Positions 1-8,368 of a DNA stretch of 11,672 nucleotides are shown in pieces (the stretch's first letter is position 1; the number at the start of each line of letters is the position of its first letter). Below the pieces are notes generated by a model. It was not told the DNA's origin, did no database searches, and saw nothing but the letters and a program-made list of their open reading frames with translations. Source of the stretch: Lachnospiraceae bacterium. Lineage in GTDB: Bacteria > Bacillota_A > Clostridia > Lachnospirales > Lachnospiraceae. The translations under genes were made by a program, and so were the position numbers. The DNA lies in assembly GCA_017620975.1 (NCBI GenBank), contig JAGAUD010000019.1:1-11672 (forward strand), read 5' to 3'.

Positions 1-237
1 ACCAAAGAAGGCAAGATGAAAGCAATCGTATCAATCACACTGGATGATGAATTTGTAGTTCATGACATCAAGGTCATTGAAGGCGAGAAGGGGTTATTTA
101 TCGCCATGCCCAGCAAGAAAGCTACCGATGGAGAATACAGGGATATTGCACATCCCATTAATTCTTCTACCAGAGAAAATATCCAGAAGATTATTCTGGA
201 AAGCTATGAGAAGGCACTGCTGGAGCCGGATGCTTAA
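1..237 (+). CDS. spoVG: SpoVG regulator (5' end outside window)
   Basis: SpoVG is a small nucleic-acid-binding regulator first known from Bacillus sporulation and septation control and common in Firmicutes. The reading frame is open from base 1, so the true start lies upstream; the ATG at 16 is internal. The visible 78 residues begin [18 protein letters not shown] and contain the hallmark stretches [20 protein letters not shown] and [12 protein letters not shown], typical of nearly the whole family. Usual length is about 85-100 residues, so only roughly 10-20 are missing. The C-terminal tail is short and acidic (EPDA). A strong terminator follows, so this is probably the last gene of its transcript. 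Identification is confident; its role in this organism is inferred from the family. Confidence 0.95.
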   Translation, partial: TKEGKMKAIVSITLDDEFVVHDIKVIEGEKGLFIAMPSKKATDGEYRDIAHPINSSTRENIQKIILESYEKALLEPDA

Positions 238-268
238 GGGATTAATTGATCCCAATATATATTATGTG

Positions 269-306
269 AAAAGCGATATCGGTTTTCCGGCCGGATATCG
301 CTTTTT
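269..306 (+). terminator. Intrinsic terminator after spoVG, possibly bidirectional
   Basis: A perfect 12-bp stem pairs AAAAGCGATATC (269-280) with GATATCGCTTTT (294-305) around a 13-nt loop, and the right arm runs into a T tract. On the opposite strand the stem also ends in TTTT, and the convergent melA-like gene stops at 337, so the same hairpin could end both transcripts. Confidence 0.85.
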
Positions 307-336
307 GGCTTACCATATAGAGTATATAGAACTTGC

Positions 337-1656
337 TTAGTGATACTTGGGCAAATAATCCCCATGAGCCACAATCAGATCATCCACCATCTTCTTAATG
401 GTATCGATATCCAGCTCACTGCCGGTATGAGGATCCAGCATAGCAGCCTGATAGATGTGCTCCAGCTTGCGGGTACGTGCAGCTTCAATGGTAAGCAGCT
501 GTACATTGATGTTGGTCATATTCATTGCTGCGCACTGTACAGGCAGGGAACCTACGTAGCAGGGATGAATGCCGTGACCGTTTACCAGACAGGGAACCTC
601 TACGCATGCTTCAGCGGGCAGGTTGGTAATCAGATGGTTGCTGTTGAGTACGTTACCGCCAATCTGGTAAGGGGTATTGGTAACGATGGATTCCATGATG
701 CGGGAAGCATATTCTCTGGAACGCTCGTGCTCTTTGACACCGTTTTCCAGCAGCTCAGCATATTCTTTCTTCCAGGCAGCAATCTGATTCACACAGCGAC
801 GGGGATACTCGTCCAGAGGAATGTTGTATTTTTCAATCAGTTCAGGATACTTGCTCTTTATGTAGAACATATTGTATTCTGCATTATGCTCGCTGGATTC
901 GGTACAGTAATAGCCGAAGTTGTTGATATAGTCCAGACGTACCTTGTCCTTAAATTCAGGATCAGCCATCTTACCGGCAATTCTGGATTTGATTTCAGGA
1001 TAAAGGTCAATACCGTTCTTGTCCTTGAGTTCCAGAAGCCATGCCATGTGGTTGATTCCGGCAATCAGCTCCTTACGGCCTTCCAACTTATCTTCCATGT
1101 CCAGTTCTTTTAAAAGTCTGTCAGAACATACCTGAACACTGTGGCAGAGACCGATCGTATTTACAGAAGTGTAGCGCTGCATGTAACCGGAAAGCATTGC
1201 CATAGGGTTGGTGTAGTTTAAGAAGAGTGCATTGGGACATACTGCTTCCATATCATGAGCAAAATCTTCCATAACAGGAATGGTACGAAGTGCACGCATG
1301 ATACCGCCGATTCCCAGGGTATCACCGATAGTCTGACGCAGACCGTACTTTTTCGGAATTTCAAAGTCCGTGATGGTACAAGGGTCATAAAGACCTACCT
1401 GTATAGCATTGATTACGAAGGATGCACCGCGCAGAGCATCTTTACGCTGTTCCACGCCCAGATAGCACTCGATTTTGCCGTAGCCGCCCTTTGCCTTGCG
1501 CATAGCTTCCAGAATGGTCTGGCTCTCTTTCAGGCGTTCGCCGTCGATATCATATAATGCAAAAACACTGTCTCTTAAAGCTTCGGAGCACATACAGTCT
1601 CCGATGACGTTGCGGGCAAATACAGTACTGCCTGCACCCATAAAAGTGATTTTCAT
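337..1656 (-). CDS. melA: Family 4 glycosidase, MelA-type alpha-galactosidase
   Basis: This 439-residue protein is a glycoside hydrolase family 4 enzyme. These cytoplasmic enzymes use NAD+ and a divalent metal and cleave by a redox-elimination route. Visible motifs are an N-terminal Rossmann turn (MKITFMGAGSTVF, 1-13), LFLNYTNPM (144-152), a metal-binding Cys-His in GLCHSVQ (169-175), and AGINHMAW (199-206) with another metal-ligand His. The CHSV form matches MelA-type alpha-galactosidases rather than the 6-phospho-glucosidase branch, and length is close to E. coli MelA (about 450). The start at 1656 is chosen because AAGGAGG (1664-1670) lies 7 nt upstream and translation begins directly at the Rossmann motif. 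It is divergent from an AraC-type regulator. No transporter lies beside it, so uptake of melibiose- or raffinose-like sugars must be encoded elsewhere. Exact substrate is inferred; alpha-galacturonidase or alpha-glucosidase activity is not excluded. Confidence 0.88.
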   Translation of the reverse strand: MKITFMGAGSTVFARNVIGDCMCSEALRDSVFALYDIDGERLKESQTILEAMRKAKGGYGKIECYLGVEQRKDALRGASFVINAIQVGLYDPCTITDFEIPKKYGLRQTIGDTLGIGGIMRALRTIPVMEDFAHDMEAVCPNALFLNYTNPMAMLSGYMQRYTSVNTIGLCHSVQVCSDRLLKELDMEDKLEGRKELIAGINHMAWLLELKDKNGIDLYPEIKSRIAGKMADPEFKDKVRLDYINNFGYYCTESSEHNAEYNMFYIKSKYPELIEKYNIPLDEYPRRCVNQIAAWKKEYAELLENGVKEHERSREYASRIMESIVTNTPYQIGGNVLNSNHLITNLPAEACVEVPCLVNGHGIHPCYVGSLPVQCAAMNMTNINVQLLTIEAARTRKLEHIYQAAMLDPHTGSELDIDTIKKMVDDLIVAHGDYLPKYH

Positions 1657-1672
1657 AGAAAAACCTCCTTGT

Positions 1673-1701
1673 TTTTTTGTTACCCCTATTGTAACAAAAA
1701 A
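1673..1701. promoter_or_regulatory. Palindromic operator candidate upstream of melA
   Basis: TTTTTTGTTAC (1673-1683) and GTAACAAAAAA (1691-1701) form a perfect 11-bp inverted repeat with a 7-nt centre, starting 2 bp beyond the melA ribosome binding site. TTTTTGTTRCC occurs again in direct orientation at 1720-1730. Repeated half-sites next to a divergent AraC regulator suggest regulator binding. In the melA mRNA the palindrome could also fold just ahead of the Shine-Dalgarno. Confidence 0.45.
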
Positions 1702-1715
1702 TAAATAAAAAGGGA

Positions 1716-1745
1716 TTGATTTTTGTTGCCTAAACTTGTTATTAT
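1716..1745 (+). promoter_or_regulatory. Candidate promoter of the AraC-family gene
   Basis: TTGATT (1716-1721) and TATTAT (1740-1745) are separated by 18 bp. Transcription would start near 1752, leaving a short leader before the ATG at 1766. The -35 region overlaps the TTTTTGTTGCC motif at 1720-1730, which would allow autoregulation. No convincing -35 was found for melA on the other strand, which fits an activator-dependent promoter. Confidence 0.4.
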
Positions 1746-1765
1746 GTTGGAAAAGGGAAAGGCGG

Positions 1766-2566
1766 ATGAAAAGAATGAAAAAGGCCCCCATTGTAATAGA
1801 TTATAAGTATGAGGGATTTAATCCGATACAGTTTGGCAGTGAAACCTGCGAACCGGGACATTCCTTTGGTCCCTGTGTGCGTACCCATTGGCTGCTGCAT
1901 TACGTAGTATATGGATTTGGAAAATTTGAACGTGATGGTGTGAAGTGGTCGGTAAATCCCGGAGACATCTTTGTGATTCCGCCTTATGAGGAGACTTATT
2001 ATGAGGCAGACCGACAGAAACCATGGAGATATATATGGATTGGATTTCATGCAAAGGAATCGCTGACTTCTGTTTTTGATCAACCGGTGATCCGCTGCCA
2101 TGGAGTTGGAAATATTTTCGAAGATATGCTTCGCTGCCATAAGATGGAAAATGGCCGCAGTGCGTTTCTTAGCAGTAAGATGTGGGAGTTATATGCTATG
2201 CTGTTAGAGCAGGGAGAACTTTCCAATGATTATATTAAAAAGGCTCTTAACTGCATGAATTCTGAATATGTCAATGGAATTACCGTTCAGCAGGTGGCAG
2301 ACAGACTGAATCTGGACCGCAGCTATTTTTATTCTATATTTAAAGCACAGATGGGTGTATCTCCACAGAAGTACCTGATTAACCTGCGTCTTGAGCGGGC
2401 TGCGGAACTGCTCACGGTCTATGGGGAATCTCCCTCTATGGCGGGGATTTCCGTGGGCTATCCGGATCTGTATCATTTTTCCAAGATATTTAAGCAGCAT
2501 TTTGGAGTGTCCCCACGCAAATACCAACAGGATTATCAGCAGACGAAGCAGGATTTGAACGCTTAA
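1766..2566 (+). CDS. AraC-family sugar-responsive transcription regulator
   Basis: This 266-residue protein has the layout of AraC/XylS regulators that sense sugars. The N-terminal half holds a cupin-like ligand domain, roughly residues 35-95, with the typical WSVNPGDIFVIPPYEE turn and YIWIGFHA. The C-terminal ~105 residues carry two helix-turn-helix motifs: ITVQQVADRLNLDRSYFYSIFK (about 172-193) and the family signature SVGYPDLYHFSKIFKQHFGVSP (about 229-250). The start is taken at ATG 1766, preceded by the purine-rich AAAAGGGAAAGGCGG; the in-frame ATG at 1775 is nearly as good, and a TTG at 1736 falls in the promoter. It is divergent from the MelA-like gene, an arrangement like that of MelR and other alpha-galactoside regulators, so activation of melA by a galactoside is the likely role. 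The ligand is inference. Confidence 0.9.
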   Translation: MKRMKKAPIVIDYKYEGFNPIQFGSETCEPGHSFGPCVRTHWLLHYVVYGFGKFERDGVKWSVNPGDIFVIPPYEETYYEADRQKPWRYIWIGFHAKESLTSVFDQPVIRCHGVGNIFEDMLRCHKMENGRSAFLSSKMWELYAMLLEQGELSNDYIKKALNCMNSEYVNGITVQQVADRLNLDRSYFYSIFKAQMGVSPQKYLINLRLERAAELLTVYGESPSMAGISVGYPDLYHFSKIFKQHFGVSPRKYQQDYQQTKQDLNA

Positions 2567-2585
2567 ATTCACGCAAACAACATGC

Positions 2586-2613
2586 TTGCAACCTTGAAGG
2601 ATTTTGGTATAAT
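2586..2613 (+). promoter_or_regulatory. Promoter of the pth-mfd operon
   Basis: TTGCAA (2586-2591) and a consensus TATAAT (2608-2613) are 16 bp apart, giving a leader of about 30 nt before pth. CTTGCAAC (2585-2592) and GTTGCAAG (2614-2621) form an 8-bp inverted repeat that brackets the -35 to -10 interval, a placement where a repressor could act. Confidence 0.6.
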
Positions 2614-2648
2614 GTTGCAAGAGACATTTCGAGTAAAGGAGACAGTTT

Positions 2649-3221
2649 ATGTATATTATCGTAGGCCTGGGCAATCCCGGTAAAGAATATACGAACACAA
2701 GGCATAATATCGGTTTTGACTCAATAGACAAATTAGCAGAAGCGGAAGGCATTTCCGTTCTGGAGAAAAAGCATAAAGCCATTATCGGCAAAGGCTACGT
2801 AGCAGGCCAAAAAGCCATTCTGGCTAAGCCTCAGACCTATATGAATCTCAGTGGAGAAAGTGTCCGGGAGCTGATAGACTATTATAAGGTGGACGAAACA
2901 AGTGAACTCATTGTCATTTCCGACGATATCAGTCTGGATGTCGGGCAGGTGCGCATTCGCAAGAAGGGCAGTGCGGGCGGACACAATGGATTGAAGAGTA
3001 TCATCGCTCACTTGGGACATGATAATTTCATGCGCATTAAAATGGGCGTAGGTGAGAAGCCTAAAGGATATGATCTGGCAGATTATGTGCTGGGGCATTT
3101 CACTCAGGATGAGCGCAAACAAATGGATGAGGCAGCGGGAAGGGCCGTGGAGGCAATCCGCATGATGGTTACGGGTGAAGTGGATGCAGCGATGAATCAA
3201 TTCAATCGTAAGAATAGCTAA
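2649..3221 (+). CDS. pth: Peptidyl-tRNA hydrolase
   Basis: Pth hydrolyses the ester bond of peptidyl-tRNAs dropped by ribosomes and so recycles tRNA; it acts in the cytoplasm and is usually essential. The 190-residue protein has the usual length. Motifs in order are GLGNPG (6-11), TRHNIGF with the catalytic His at 19, KPQTYMNLSGESV (60-72) with the substrate-binding Asn at 66, ISDDISLDVG (90-99), and KKGSAGGHNGLKSI (105-118) with Asn 113. ATG 2649 is supported by AAAGGAG about 10 nt upstream and by translation starting straight into the first strand. A strong promoter precedes it. mfd follows after 31 bp, the order also seen in many Firmicutes, so the two are almost certainly co-transcribed. 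No key residue is missing. Confidence 0.97.
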   Translation: MYIIVGLGNPGKEYTNTRHNIGFDSIDKLAEAEGISVLEKKHKAIIGKGYVAGQKAILAKPQTYMNLSGESVRELIDYYKVDETSELIVISDDISLDVGQVRIRKKGSAGGHNGLKSIIAHLGHDNFMRIKMGVGEKPKGYDLADYVLGHFTQDERKQMDEAAGRAVEAIRMMVTGEVDAAMNQFNRKNS

Positions 3222-3252
3222 GAGAGGCATAAAGAAATCGAGGAGGACGGAC

Positions 3253-6200
3253 ATGCAGGCATTACTTGCTCCGCTTCAGGAGCTGGCAGAGTTTGGGCAG
3301 ATCAAAGAATCCATTCGCAGGAAAAACGGGCCGGTATCTGTAACAGGCTGCGTGGATTCTCAGAAATTGCATATGATTTACGGGTTGTCCGATGGCCTTA
3401 AATGTAAGGTCATCGTTACTTACAGCGACTTAAAAGCCCGGGAAATTTATGAAGAATACAAATTCTACGACCGGAATGTGATGCTGTATCCTGCCAAGGA
3501 CCTGATTTTCTTTCAGGCAGATATTCATGGAAATCAGCTGACCAGGGAGAGAGTGCGTCTGCTTCGCAGGCTCAGCGAAGGGAAGCCGGTGACCATTGTG
3601 ACTACTTTTGCAGCACTGATGACACCACAGGTCATGTGGAATCGTGAGACAGACCTGATAGAGGTATGTAAGGGCGGCGTGCTGGATGAACGCAAGCTGG
3701 CAAAGAAGCTGGTAGCTCTCGGGTATGAGAAGAATTATCAGGTGGAAAGTCCGGGTCAGTTCTCCATTCGCGGCGGTATTGTAGATATCTTTGATCTGAC
3801 AGAAGAGAATCCTTACCGAATAGAGCTTTGGGGAGATGAGGTGGATTCCATCAGAAGCTTTGATGCGCAGAGCCAGAGGTCAATTGAGAATCTGGAAAGC
3901 ATCACGGTGTTCCCGGCGACAGAGTTCGTGCTGGAGGAAGAACAGATCCGGGCAGGTATCAAGCGTCTGGAGCAGGAAGCGGTAAGGCAGGAGAAAATTT
4001 TCAGAGATGCCCACCAGTCGGAGGAAGCCCACCGCATTGTGACACAGGTAAAAGAGCTGAAAGAGCAGATGCTGGAGCTGCATACGGGAGTCAATCTGGA
4101 GGGATATATCCGATATTTCTATGAAGATACGATGACCTTGCCTCAGATCCTGATACAGATGGACAAAGGAGCAGGAAGACTGGCTTTTTTCCTGGAGGAG
4201 CCTGTGAGAATCAAGGAGCAGGCGGATGCCATCGAACTGGAATTTCGGGAAAGCATGGAACAGCGTGCAAGAAAAGGATATGTGTTACCGGGACAGATGA
4301 ACCTTCTCTACAGCTGTGAACAGGTCACTGCCAGATTGTTAAAAGCGCCGGTGGTGTCCATAGCCACCATGGAAGCGAAAAACCCCTTGTTCCAGGCTAT
4401 ACAGAAATTTGACATTGCCGCCAGGAGTGTGGCTTCTTATAATAACAGTTTTGAGACGCTGGTCAAGGATCTTGCGCGGTATAAGAAGAATGGGTATCGG
4501 GTACTTCTGCTGTCCGGCTCCCGTACCAGAGCTAAAAGACTGGCAGAGGATCTGCGCGACAATGAGCTGAGTGCCGTGTATACGGAGGATCCTTTCCGCG
4601 AAGTACTGGAAGGTGAAGTACTGACTTATTATGGTTATGTGAACCGGGGATTTGAGTATCCTATGTTAAAGTTCGTGGTAATCTGTGAGTCGGATATTTT
4701 TGGTGCGGAGAAAAAGAAGAAAAAGAAGAAGCGTCTGTATCAGGGGCAGAAAATCAATGATTTTAATGAATTGAAGGTAGGAGATTTTGTCGTTCATGAA
4801 ACCCATGGGCTGGGTATTTACCAGGGCATTGAGAAAGTGGAAATGGGCGGCGTAGTCAAGGACTATATCAAGATCCAGTATCGTGACGGAGGCAATCTCT
4901 ATGTCCTGGCTACCGGTCTGGATGTGATTCAGAAATATGCTTCTGCAGATGCTAAGACACCGAAGCTAAATAAGCTTGGCACGAAAGAGTGGGAGCGGAC
5001 GAAGACCAAGGTGCGTACCGCCGTCAACGAGGTGGCCAAGGATCTGGTAGAACTGTATGCCAAAAGACAACAGACAGAAGGCTATCAGTATGGTCAGGAT
5101 ACGGTGTGGCAGAAGGAATTTGAAGAGATGTTTCCTTTTGAGGAAACGGATGATCAGCTGATGGCTATTGCAGATACCAAGGCTGATATGGAAAGCCGCA
5201 AAATCATGGATCGTCTGATCTGTGGTGATGTAGGCTATGGGAAAACAGAGATTGCTATCCGTGCTGCTTTTAAGGCAGTGCAGGAAGGAAAGCAGGTGGT
5301 TTACCTGGTACCTACTACCATCCTTGCCCAGCAGCATTACAATACGTTTGTGCAGAGAATGAAGGATTTTCCCGTACGCATTGACCTCATGAGCAGATTC
5401 CGTACCTCTGCCCAGCAGAAGAAGACGATTACAGATTTGAAGAAAGGCTTTGTGGATATTATAATTGGTACTCACAGAGTGCTTTCCGATGATATCGAAT
5501 ATAAAGATTTGGGACTTCTGATCATTGATGAAGAGCAGCGCTTCGGTGTGGCACATAAGGAAAAGATCAAGAAGTTAAAAGAAAATGTGGATGTGCTGAC
5601 GCTGACTGCAACACCCATTCCCCGTACGCTTCACATGAGCCTGATCGGTATCAGGGATATGAGTGTGCTGGAGGAGGCACCAAACGACAGGCTGCCGATC
5701 CAGACTTATGTCATGGAATATAATGAAGAAATGGTGCGGGAAGCTATTGTCAGGGAGATGACCAGAGGCGGTCAGGTTTACTATGTCTATAACAGGGTCA
5801 ATAACATTGCGGATATCGCAGCAGGAATTGCCAAGCTGGTGCCGGAAGCCAATGTGGCGTTTGCTCATGGCCAGATGAAAGAGCATGAACTGGAGCGGAT
5901 CATGTATGATTTCATCAATGGAGAGATCGATGTGCTGGTGTCTACTACGATTATTGAGACCGGGCTGGATATCTCCAATGTAAATACCATGATTATCCAC
6001 GATTCCGATAATCTGGGACTTTCCCAGTTGTATCAGCTTAGAGGACGCGTAGGGCGTTCCAACAGGACGGCTTATGCTTTCCTCATGTATAAAAGGGATA
6101 AGATGCTCAAAGAGGTGGCAGAAAAGCGCTTGGCTGCCATTAAAGAATTTACGGAGTTGGGAAGCGGCTTTAAGATTGCAATGCGCGATCTGGAAATTCG

Positions 6201-6810
6201 TGGAGCAGGTAATCTGCTGGGAATGCGCCAACACGGTCATATGGAGGCCGTGGGCTATGATATGTACTGTAAGATGCTGAATGAAGCGGTGAAGAATCTG
6301 AAAGGTATTCCCACTGCTATGGATTTTGCTACGGTGGTGGATTTGGATGTGGATGCTTTCATTCCTCCGACCTACATTGTCAATGAAGTGCAGAAGCTGG
6401 ATATCTATAAGCGTATCGCAGGGATCGAGAATGAAAAAGAGCGGGACGACATGCGGGATGAACTGTTAGACCGTTTCGGCGAAATTCCTGTGTCCGTGGA
6501 TAATCTGCTGCGTATTTCACTGATTCGGGTGGCTGCCCACTCCCTGTATTTGACAGAGGTAAAGGGCAAAAATGAGAGGATCACGCTGACGTTTCGTCCG
6601 GATGCAGGCATTGACCCGCTGGGGATTCCGGTGCTTTTAAGAAAATATGGAGATAACTTAAAGTTTACGGCTTACGGCAATCCTTTTTTCACATACCGAT
6701 ATAAAAAGACAGGGCTGGCGGAAAGGGATGCCCGGCTTCTATTAGATACGACAGAAGACCTTCTTCGGGAGATGAAGTCGATTTTCCGGGAAAGAGAGGA
6801 AGACAAATGA
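3253..6810 (+). CDS. mfd: Transcription-repair coupling factor Mfd
   Basis: Mfd is a DNA translocase that displaces RNA polymerase stalled at lesions and recruits UvrA for strand-specific repair. The 1185-residue product is full length. The N-terminal third is the UvrB-like module ([26 protein letters not shown], near 77-102). The polymerase-interacting CarD-like domain starts near 507 ([19 protein letters not shown]). The RecG-like motor follows, with Walker [10 protein letters not shown] (658-666), DEEQRFG (759-765), [10 protein letters not shown] (784-793) and GRVGRSN (931-937). The C-terminal autoinhibitory region is recognised by [20 protein letters not shown] lysine-only run followed by Arg, near 487, marks the flexible linker before the CarD-like domain. 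GAGGAGG precedes the ATG at 3253. The stop overlaps the next gene by 4 bp (ATGA). Confidence 0.98.
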   Translation: MQALLAPLQELAEFGQIKESIRRKNGPVSVTGCVDSQKLHMIYGLSDGLKCKVIVTYSDLKAREIYEEYKFYDRNVMLYPAKDLIFFQADIHGNQLTRERVRLLRRLSEGKPVTIVTTFAALMTPQVMWNRETDLIEVCKGGVLDERKLAKKLVALGYEKNYQVESPGQFSIRGGIVDIFDLTEENPYRIELWGDEVDSIRSFDAQSQRSIENLESITVFPATEFVLEEEQIRAGIKRLEQEAVRQEKIFRDAHQSEEAHRIVTQVKELKEQMLELHTGVNLEGYIRYFYEDTMTLPQILIQMDKGAGRLAFFLEEPVRIKEQADAIELEFRESMEQRARKGYVLPGQMNLLYSCEQVTARLLKAPVVSIATMEAKNPLFQAIQKFDIAARSVASYNNSFETLVKDLARYKKNGYRVLLLSGSRTRAKRLAEDLRDNELSAVYTEDPFREVLEGEVLTYYGYVNRGFEYPMLKFVVICESDIFGAEKKKKKKKRLYQGQKINDFNELKVGDFVVHETHGLGIYQGIEKVEMGGVVKDYIKIQYRDGGNLYVLATGLDVIQKYASADAKTPKLNKLGTKEWERTKTKVRTAVNEVAKDLVELYAKRQQTEGYQYGQDTVWQKEFEEMFPFEETDDQLMAIADTKADMESRKIMDRLICGDVGYGKTEIAIRAAFKAVQEGKQVVYLVPTTILAQQHYNTFVQRMKDFPVRIDLMSRFRTSAQQKKTITDLKKGFVDIIIGTHRVLSDDIEYKDLGLLIIDEEQRFGVAHKEKIKKLKENVDVLTLTATPIPRTLHMSLIGIRDMSVLEEAPNDRLPIQTYVMEYNEEMVREAIVREMTRGGQVYYVYNRVNNIADIAAGIAKLVPEANVAFAHGQMKEHELERIMYDFINGEIDVLVSTTIIETGLDISNVNTMIIHDSDNLGLSQLYQLRGRVGRSNRTAYAFLMYKRDKMLKEVAEKRLAAIKEFTELGSGFKIAMRDLEIRGAGNLLGMRQHGHMEAVGYDMYCKMLNEAVKNLKGIPTAMDFATVVDLDVDAFIPPTYIVNEVQKLDIYKRIAGIENEKERDDMRDELLDRFGEIPVSVDNLLRISLIRVAAHSLYLTEVKGKNERITLTFRPDAGIDPLGIPVLLRKYGDNLKFTAYGNPFFTYRYKKTGLAERDARLLLDTTEDLLREMKSIFREREEDK

Positions 6811-7568
6811 TGCAGTCTGAATTTGTCAGGATTATGACAGCGGTTATGGATGTGGGAGAGATGATGCTGACTTCCGGTGCAGAGGTTAATCGTGTGGAAG
6901 ACACGCTTAACCGTATACTGCATGCGTATGGGTGCGTAAGGGTGGATGTATTTACCATTACATCCAGTATTGTGGTGACGGCTCGGACTGCAGATGGCGA
7001 AAGCTTCACTCAGACCAGGCGCATTCAGGATTATGTGACGGATATGTATAAAATAGAACGGTGCAATGCACTGTCCAGAAAAATCTGCAAGAGTGCGCTG
7101 CCGGCGGAAGAACTGCAGAAAGAGGTTGAGGGAATCCGAAAGGAAAAGAGCTATCCGGGATGGGTGCGATTACTTGCTTATGGAGGCATCTCGGCGGTTT
7201 TCTCCATATTTTTCGGGGGAACCTTTGGTGATGGAGCGGCAGCGCTTCTTTGCGGACTGATTCTGTTTGGGGCAATCGAACTGTGCAATAAGCTGAAACT
7301 GCAGCGTATCATCCTGACGATTCTGTGCTCTGCAATTGTGGGACTGGGGGCTGTGCTCTTCACCGGAATCGGGCTGGGGAATTCAGTGGACAAGATTATC
7401 ATTGGGAATATCATGTTGTTGATACCGGGAATTTCACTTACCACGTCTGTGAGGGATATGATCAGCGGAGATACCATCAGTGGACTGCTGGGATTATGTG
7501 AGGCAGTGATTCGTGCGTTGGCTATTGCGGTGGGATTTGCACTGGTGCTGTGGGGATTCCCGGGATAA
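6807..7568 (+). CDS. Threonine/serine exporter family protein, large subunit (ThrE/DUF1212)
   Basis: This 253-residue protein belongs to the ThrE-like (DUF1212) family, whose best-known member exports threonine and serine in Corynebacterium. Residues 1-115 are a soluble N-terminal domain with the family motif MLTSGAEVNRVEDTL (20-34). From about 118 come hydrophobic segments (121-160, 167-190, 196-212, 225-250) and the conserved IMLLIPGISLTTSVRDMISG (202-221). In Clostridia the family is split into two proteins, and the matching small half follows at 7694. The ATG at 6807 overlaps the mfd stop as ATGA, a common translational-coupling arrangement; a second ATG at 6810 is directly adjacent. Membrane location is clear; the actual substrate is inferred from the family and could be another metabolite. 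Confidence 0.88.
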   Translation: MMQSEFVRIMTAVMDVGEMMLTSGAEVNRVEDTLNRILHAYGCVRVDVFTITSSIVVTARTADGESFTQTRRIQDYVTDMYKIERCNALSRKICKSALPAEELQKEVEGIRKEKSYPGWVRLLAYGGISAVFSIFFGGTFGDGAAALLCGLILFGAIELCNKLKLQRIILTILCSAIVGLGAVLFTGIGLGNSVDKIIIGNIMLLIPGISLTTSVRDMISGDTISGLLGLCEAVIRALAIAVGFALVLWGFPG

Positions 7569-7598
7569 CCGGAGAGTTAGAATAACCGGTGAGTGAGA
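7565..7598 (+). repeat. 17-bp tandem duplication at the 3' end of the exporter gene
   Basis: Two adjacent 17-bp units (7565-7581 and 7582-7598) share 15 of 17 bases; both start ATAACCGG. The first contains the TAA stop of the upstream gene. It probably arose by slippage and lies in the short intergenic spacer. Confidence 0.6.
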
Positions 7599-7693
7599 GT
7601 ATGATAGGGACAGGATGGCTGAGAATGTGAAAGAGACGTTTGAATCAGAAGATGACAGCATTTCAGCCGCCTGGCCGGATGGGAGACAATAAG

Positions 7694-8149
7694 ATGAATG
7701 AAGTACTTCAGACATGTATGGGTATGCTGGGAGCTATTGGTTTTGCGGTATTGTTTCATGTAAAAGGGAAGAAGTTGATTGTGGCAGCAGTAGGAGGCGG
7801 TTTGTCCTGGATCGTTTATCTTATAGTGCTGGAACGCTATGGGGACAAGGCACTTGGACTCCTGGCTTCTACGGTTACGGTAGGTATTCTGGCAGAAATT
7901 CTTGCGAGAGTGATGAAGACACCGGTGACCATACTGCTTGTGCCGATGCTGATTCCCTTGATACCGGGAGGAGATTTGTATTATACGACCAGTTATCTGG
8001 TGCAAGGACAGGCAGAGGAATGTGCGAAGAGTTTGGATCTGGTGATCCGCGAGGCCGGCGCAATTGCTTTCGGAATCATTCTGGTGACATGTATGGTACA
8101 GGTGACGATGCAGCTGGCGAACAGGCTAAAGATGGTCAAGGAACACTGA
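7694..8149 (+). CDS. Threonine/serine exporter family protein, small subunit (ThrE_2-like)
   Basis: The 151-residue product is almost entirely hydrophobic, with about four to five membrane segments (near 8-22, 27-46, 55-72, 78-92 and 120-140). The motif MLIPLIPGGDLYYTTSYL (85-102) parallels the LLIPGISLTTSVRD motif of the preceding protein, as expected for the C-terminal half of ThrE-type exporters (ThrE_2 family). ATG 7694 is preferred because GGGAGA lies 7 nt upstream and translation begins at the first membrane helix; the frame also opens at a TTG at 7640 without such support. It is separated from its partner by 125 bp that contain a 25-codon open frame (7615-7692) ending 1 nt before this start. 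The two proteins probably assemble into one transporter in the cytoplasmic membrane. Confidence 0.85.
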   Translation: MNEVLQTCMGMLGAIGFAVLFHVKGKKLIVAAVGGGLSWIVYLIVLERYGDKALGLLASTVTVGILAEILARVMKTPVTILLVPMLIPLIPGGDLYYTTSYLVQGQAEECAKSLDLVIREAGAIAFGIILVTCMVQVTMQLANRLKMVKEH

Positions 8150-8234
8150 ATTGAGAGAGGAATAATGGACTTTAAATATGATACCTTCTTATCAGAACAA
8201 GGAAATGTGGATTTTGATAAGGAGGTATTTTCAG

Positions 8235-8336
8235 ATGAAAGGATATACTACTTCAATGGGTTATATGGGACTGGTGAACGGAGCATATATTTTATTTGCA
8301 TCTGAGGAGGAATATCGGGAATATCTGGAGGGTTAA
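8235..8336 (+). CDS. 33-residue small protein, conserved-looking, unknown function
   Basis: This short gene is too small for ordinary gene calling but has a textbook start: AAGGAGG (8219-8225) 9 nt before ATG 8235. The product begins MKGYTTSMGYMGLVNG, continues AYILFASEEEYREYLEG and stops at TAA. It is tyrosine- and glycine-rich in the first half with an acidic amphipathic tail, and it has no signal peptide. The pattern Gly-Tyr-Met-Gly-Leu-Val, then LFASE, EY, EYL resembles very short proteins I recall from gut Clostridia, but I could not check this. It overlaps another frame (8165-8305, 46 codons) with a weaker start. It is the only convincing gene in 8150-8494; the rest of that gap holds a weak promoter candidate. 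Function unknown. Confidence 0.6.
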   Translation: MKGYTTSMGYMGLVNGAYILFASEEEYREYLEG

Positions 8337-8339
8337 ATC

Positions 8340-8368
8340 TTGTTAATTTACCTTCCCTATGATAAACT
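8340..8368 (+). promoter_or_regulatory. Weak promoter candidate before the AAA-ATPase-like gene
   Basis: TTGTTA (8340-8345) and TAAACT (8363-8368) are 17 bp apart, each matching four of six consensus positions. A small palindrome, GTTGAA-AG-TTCAAC (8378-8391), follows where the transcript would start. The leader to the gene at 8495 would be about 120 nt, with no other feature seen in it. Confidence 0.3.

Noticed and set aside
340..1113. 257-codon frame antisense to melA
   Set aside because: No start signal and no recognisable protein; melA on the other strand is a full-length conserved enzyme.
1736..1765. TTG start for the AraC-family gene
   Set aside because: It overlaps the predicted -10 and has no Shine-Dalgarno; ATG 1766 or 1775 fits better.
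1657..1791. 45-residue N-terminal extension of the MelA-like protein
   Set aside because: The extension reads through the ribosome binding site and operator palindrome; translation from 1656 starts at the Rossmann motif with AAGGAGG upstream.
4705..4735. A-rich lysine run in mfd as a programmed frameshift site
   Set aside because: Codons are GAG AAA AAG AAG, so a perfect A AAA AAG heptamer is missing, and the full-length protein is plainly the functional product.
4966..6240. Long antisense frames within mfd (196 and 221 codons)
   Set aside because: They mirror codon bias of a clearly conserved gene and show no domain.
8165..8305. 46-codon frame overlapping the 33-residue gene
   Set aside because: Its AGAGAGG sits only 4 nt from the ATG, its product has no familiar pattern, and the overlapping frame has the better start.
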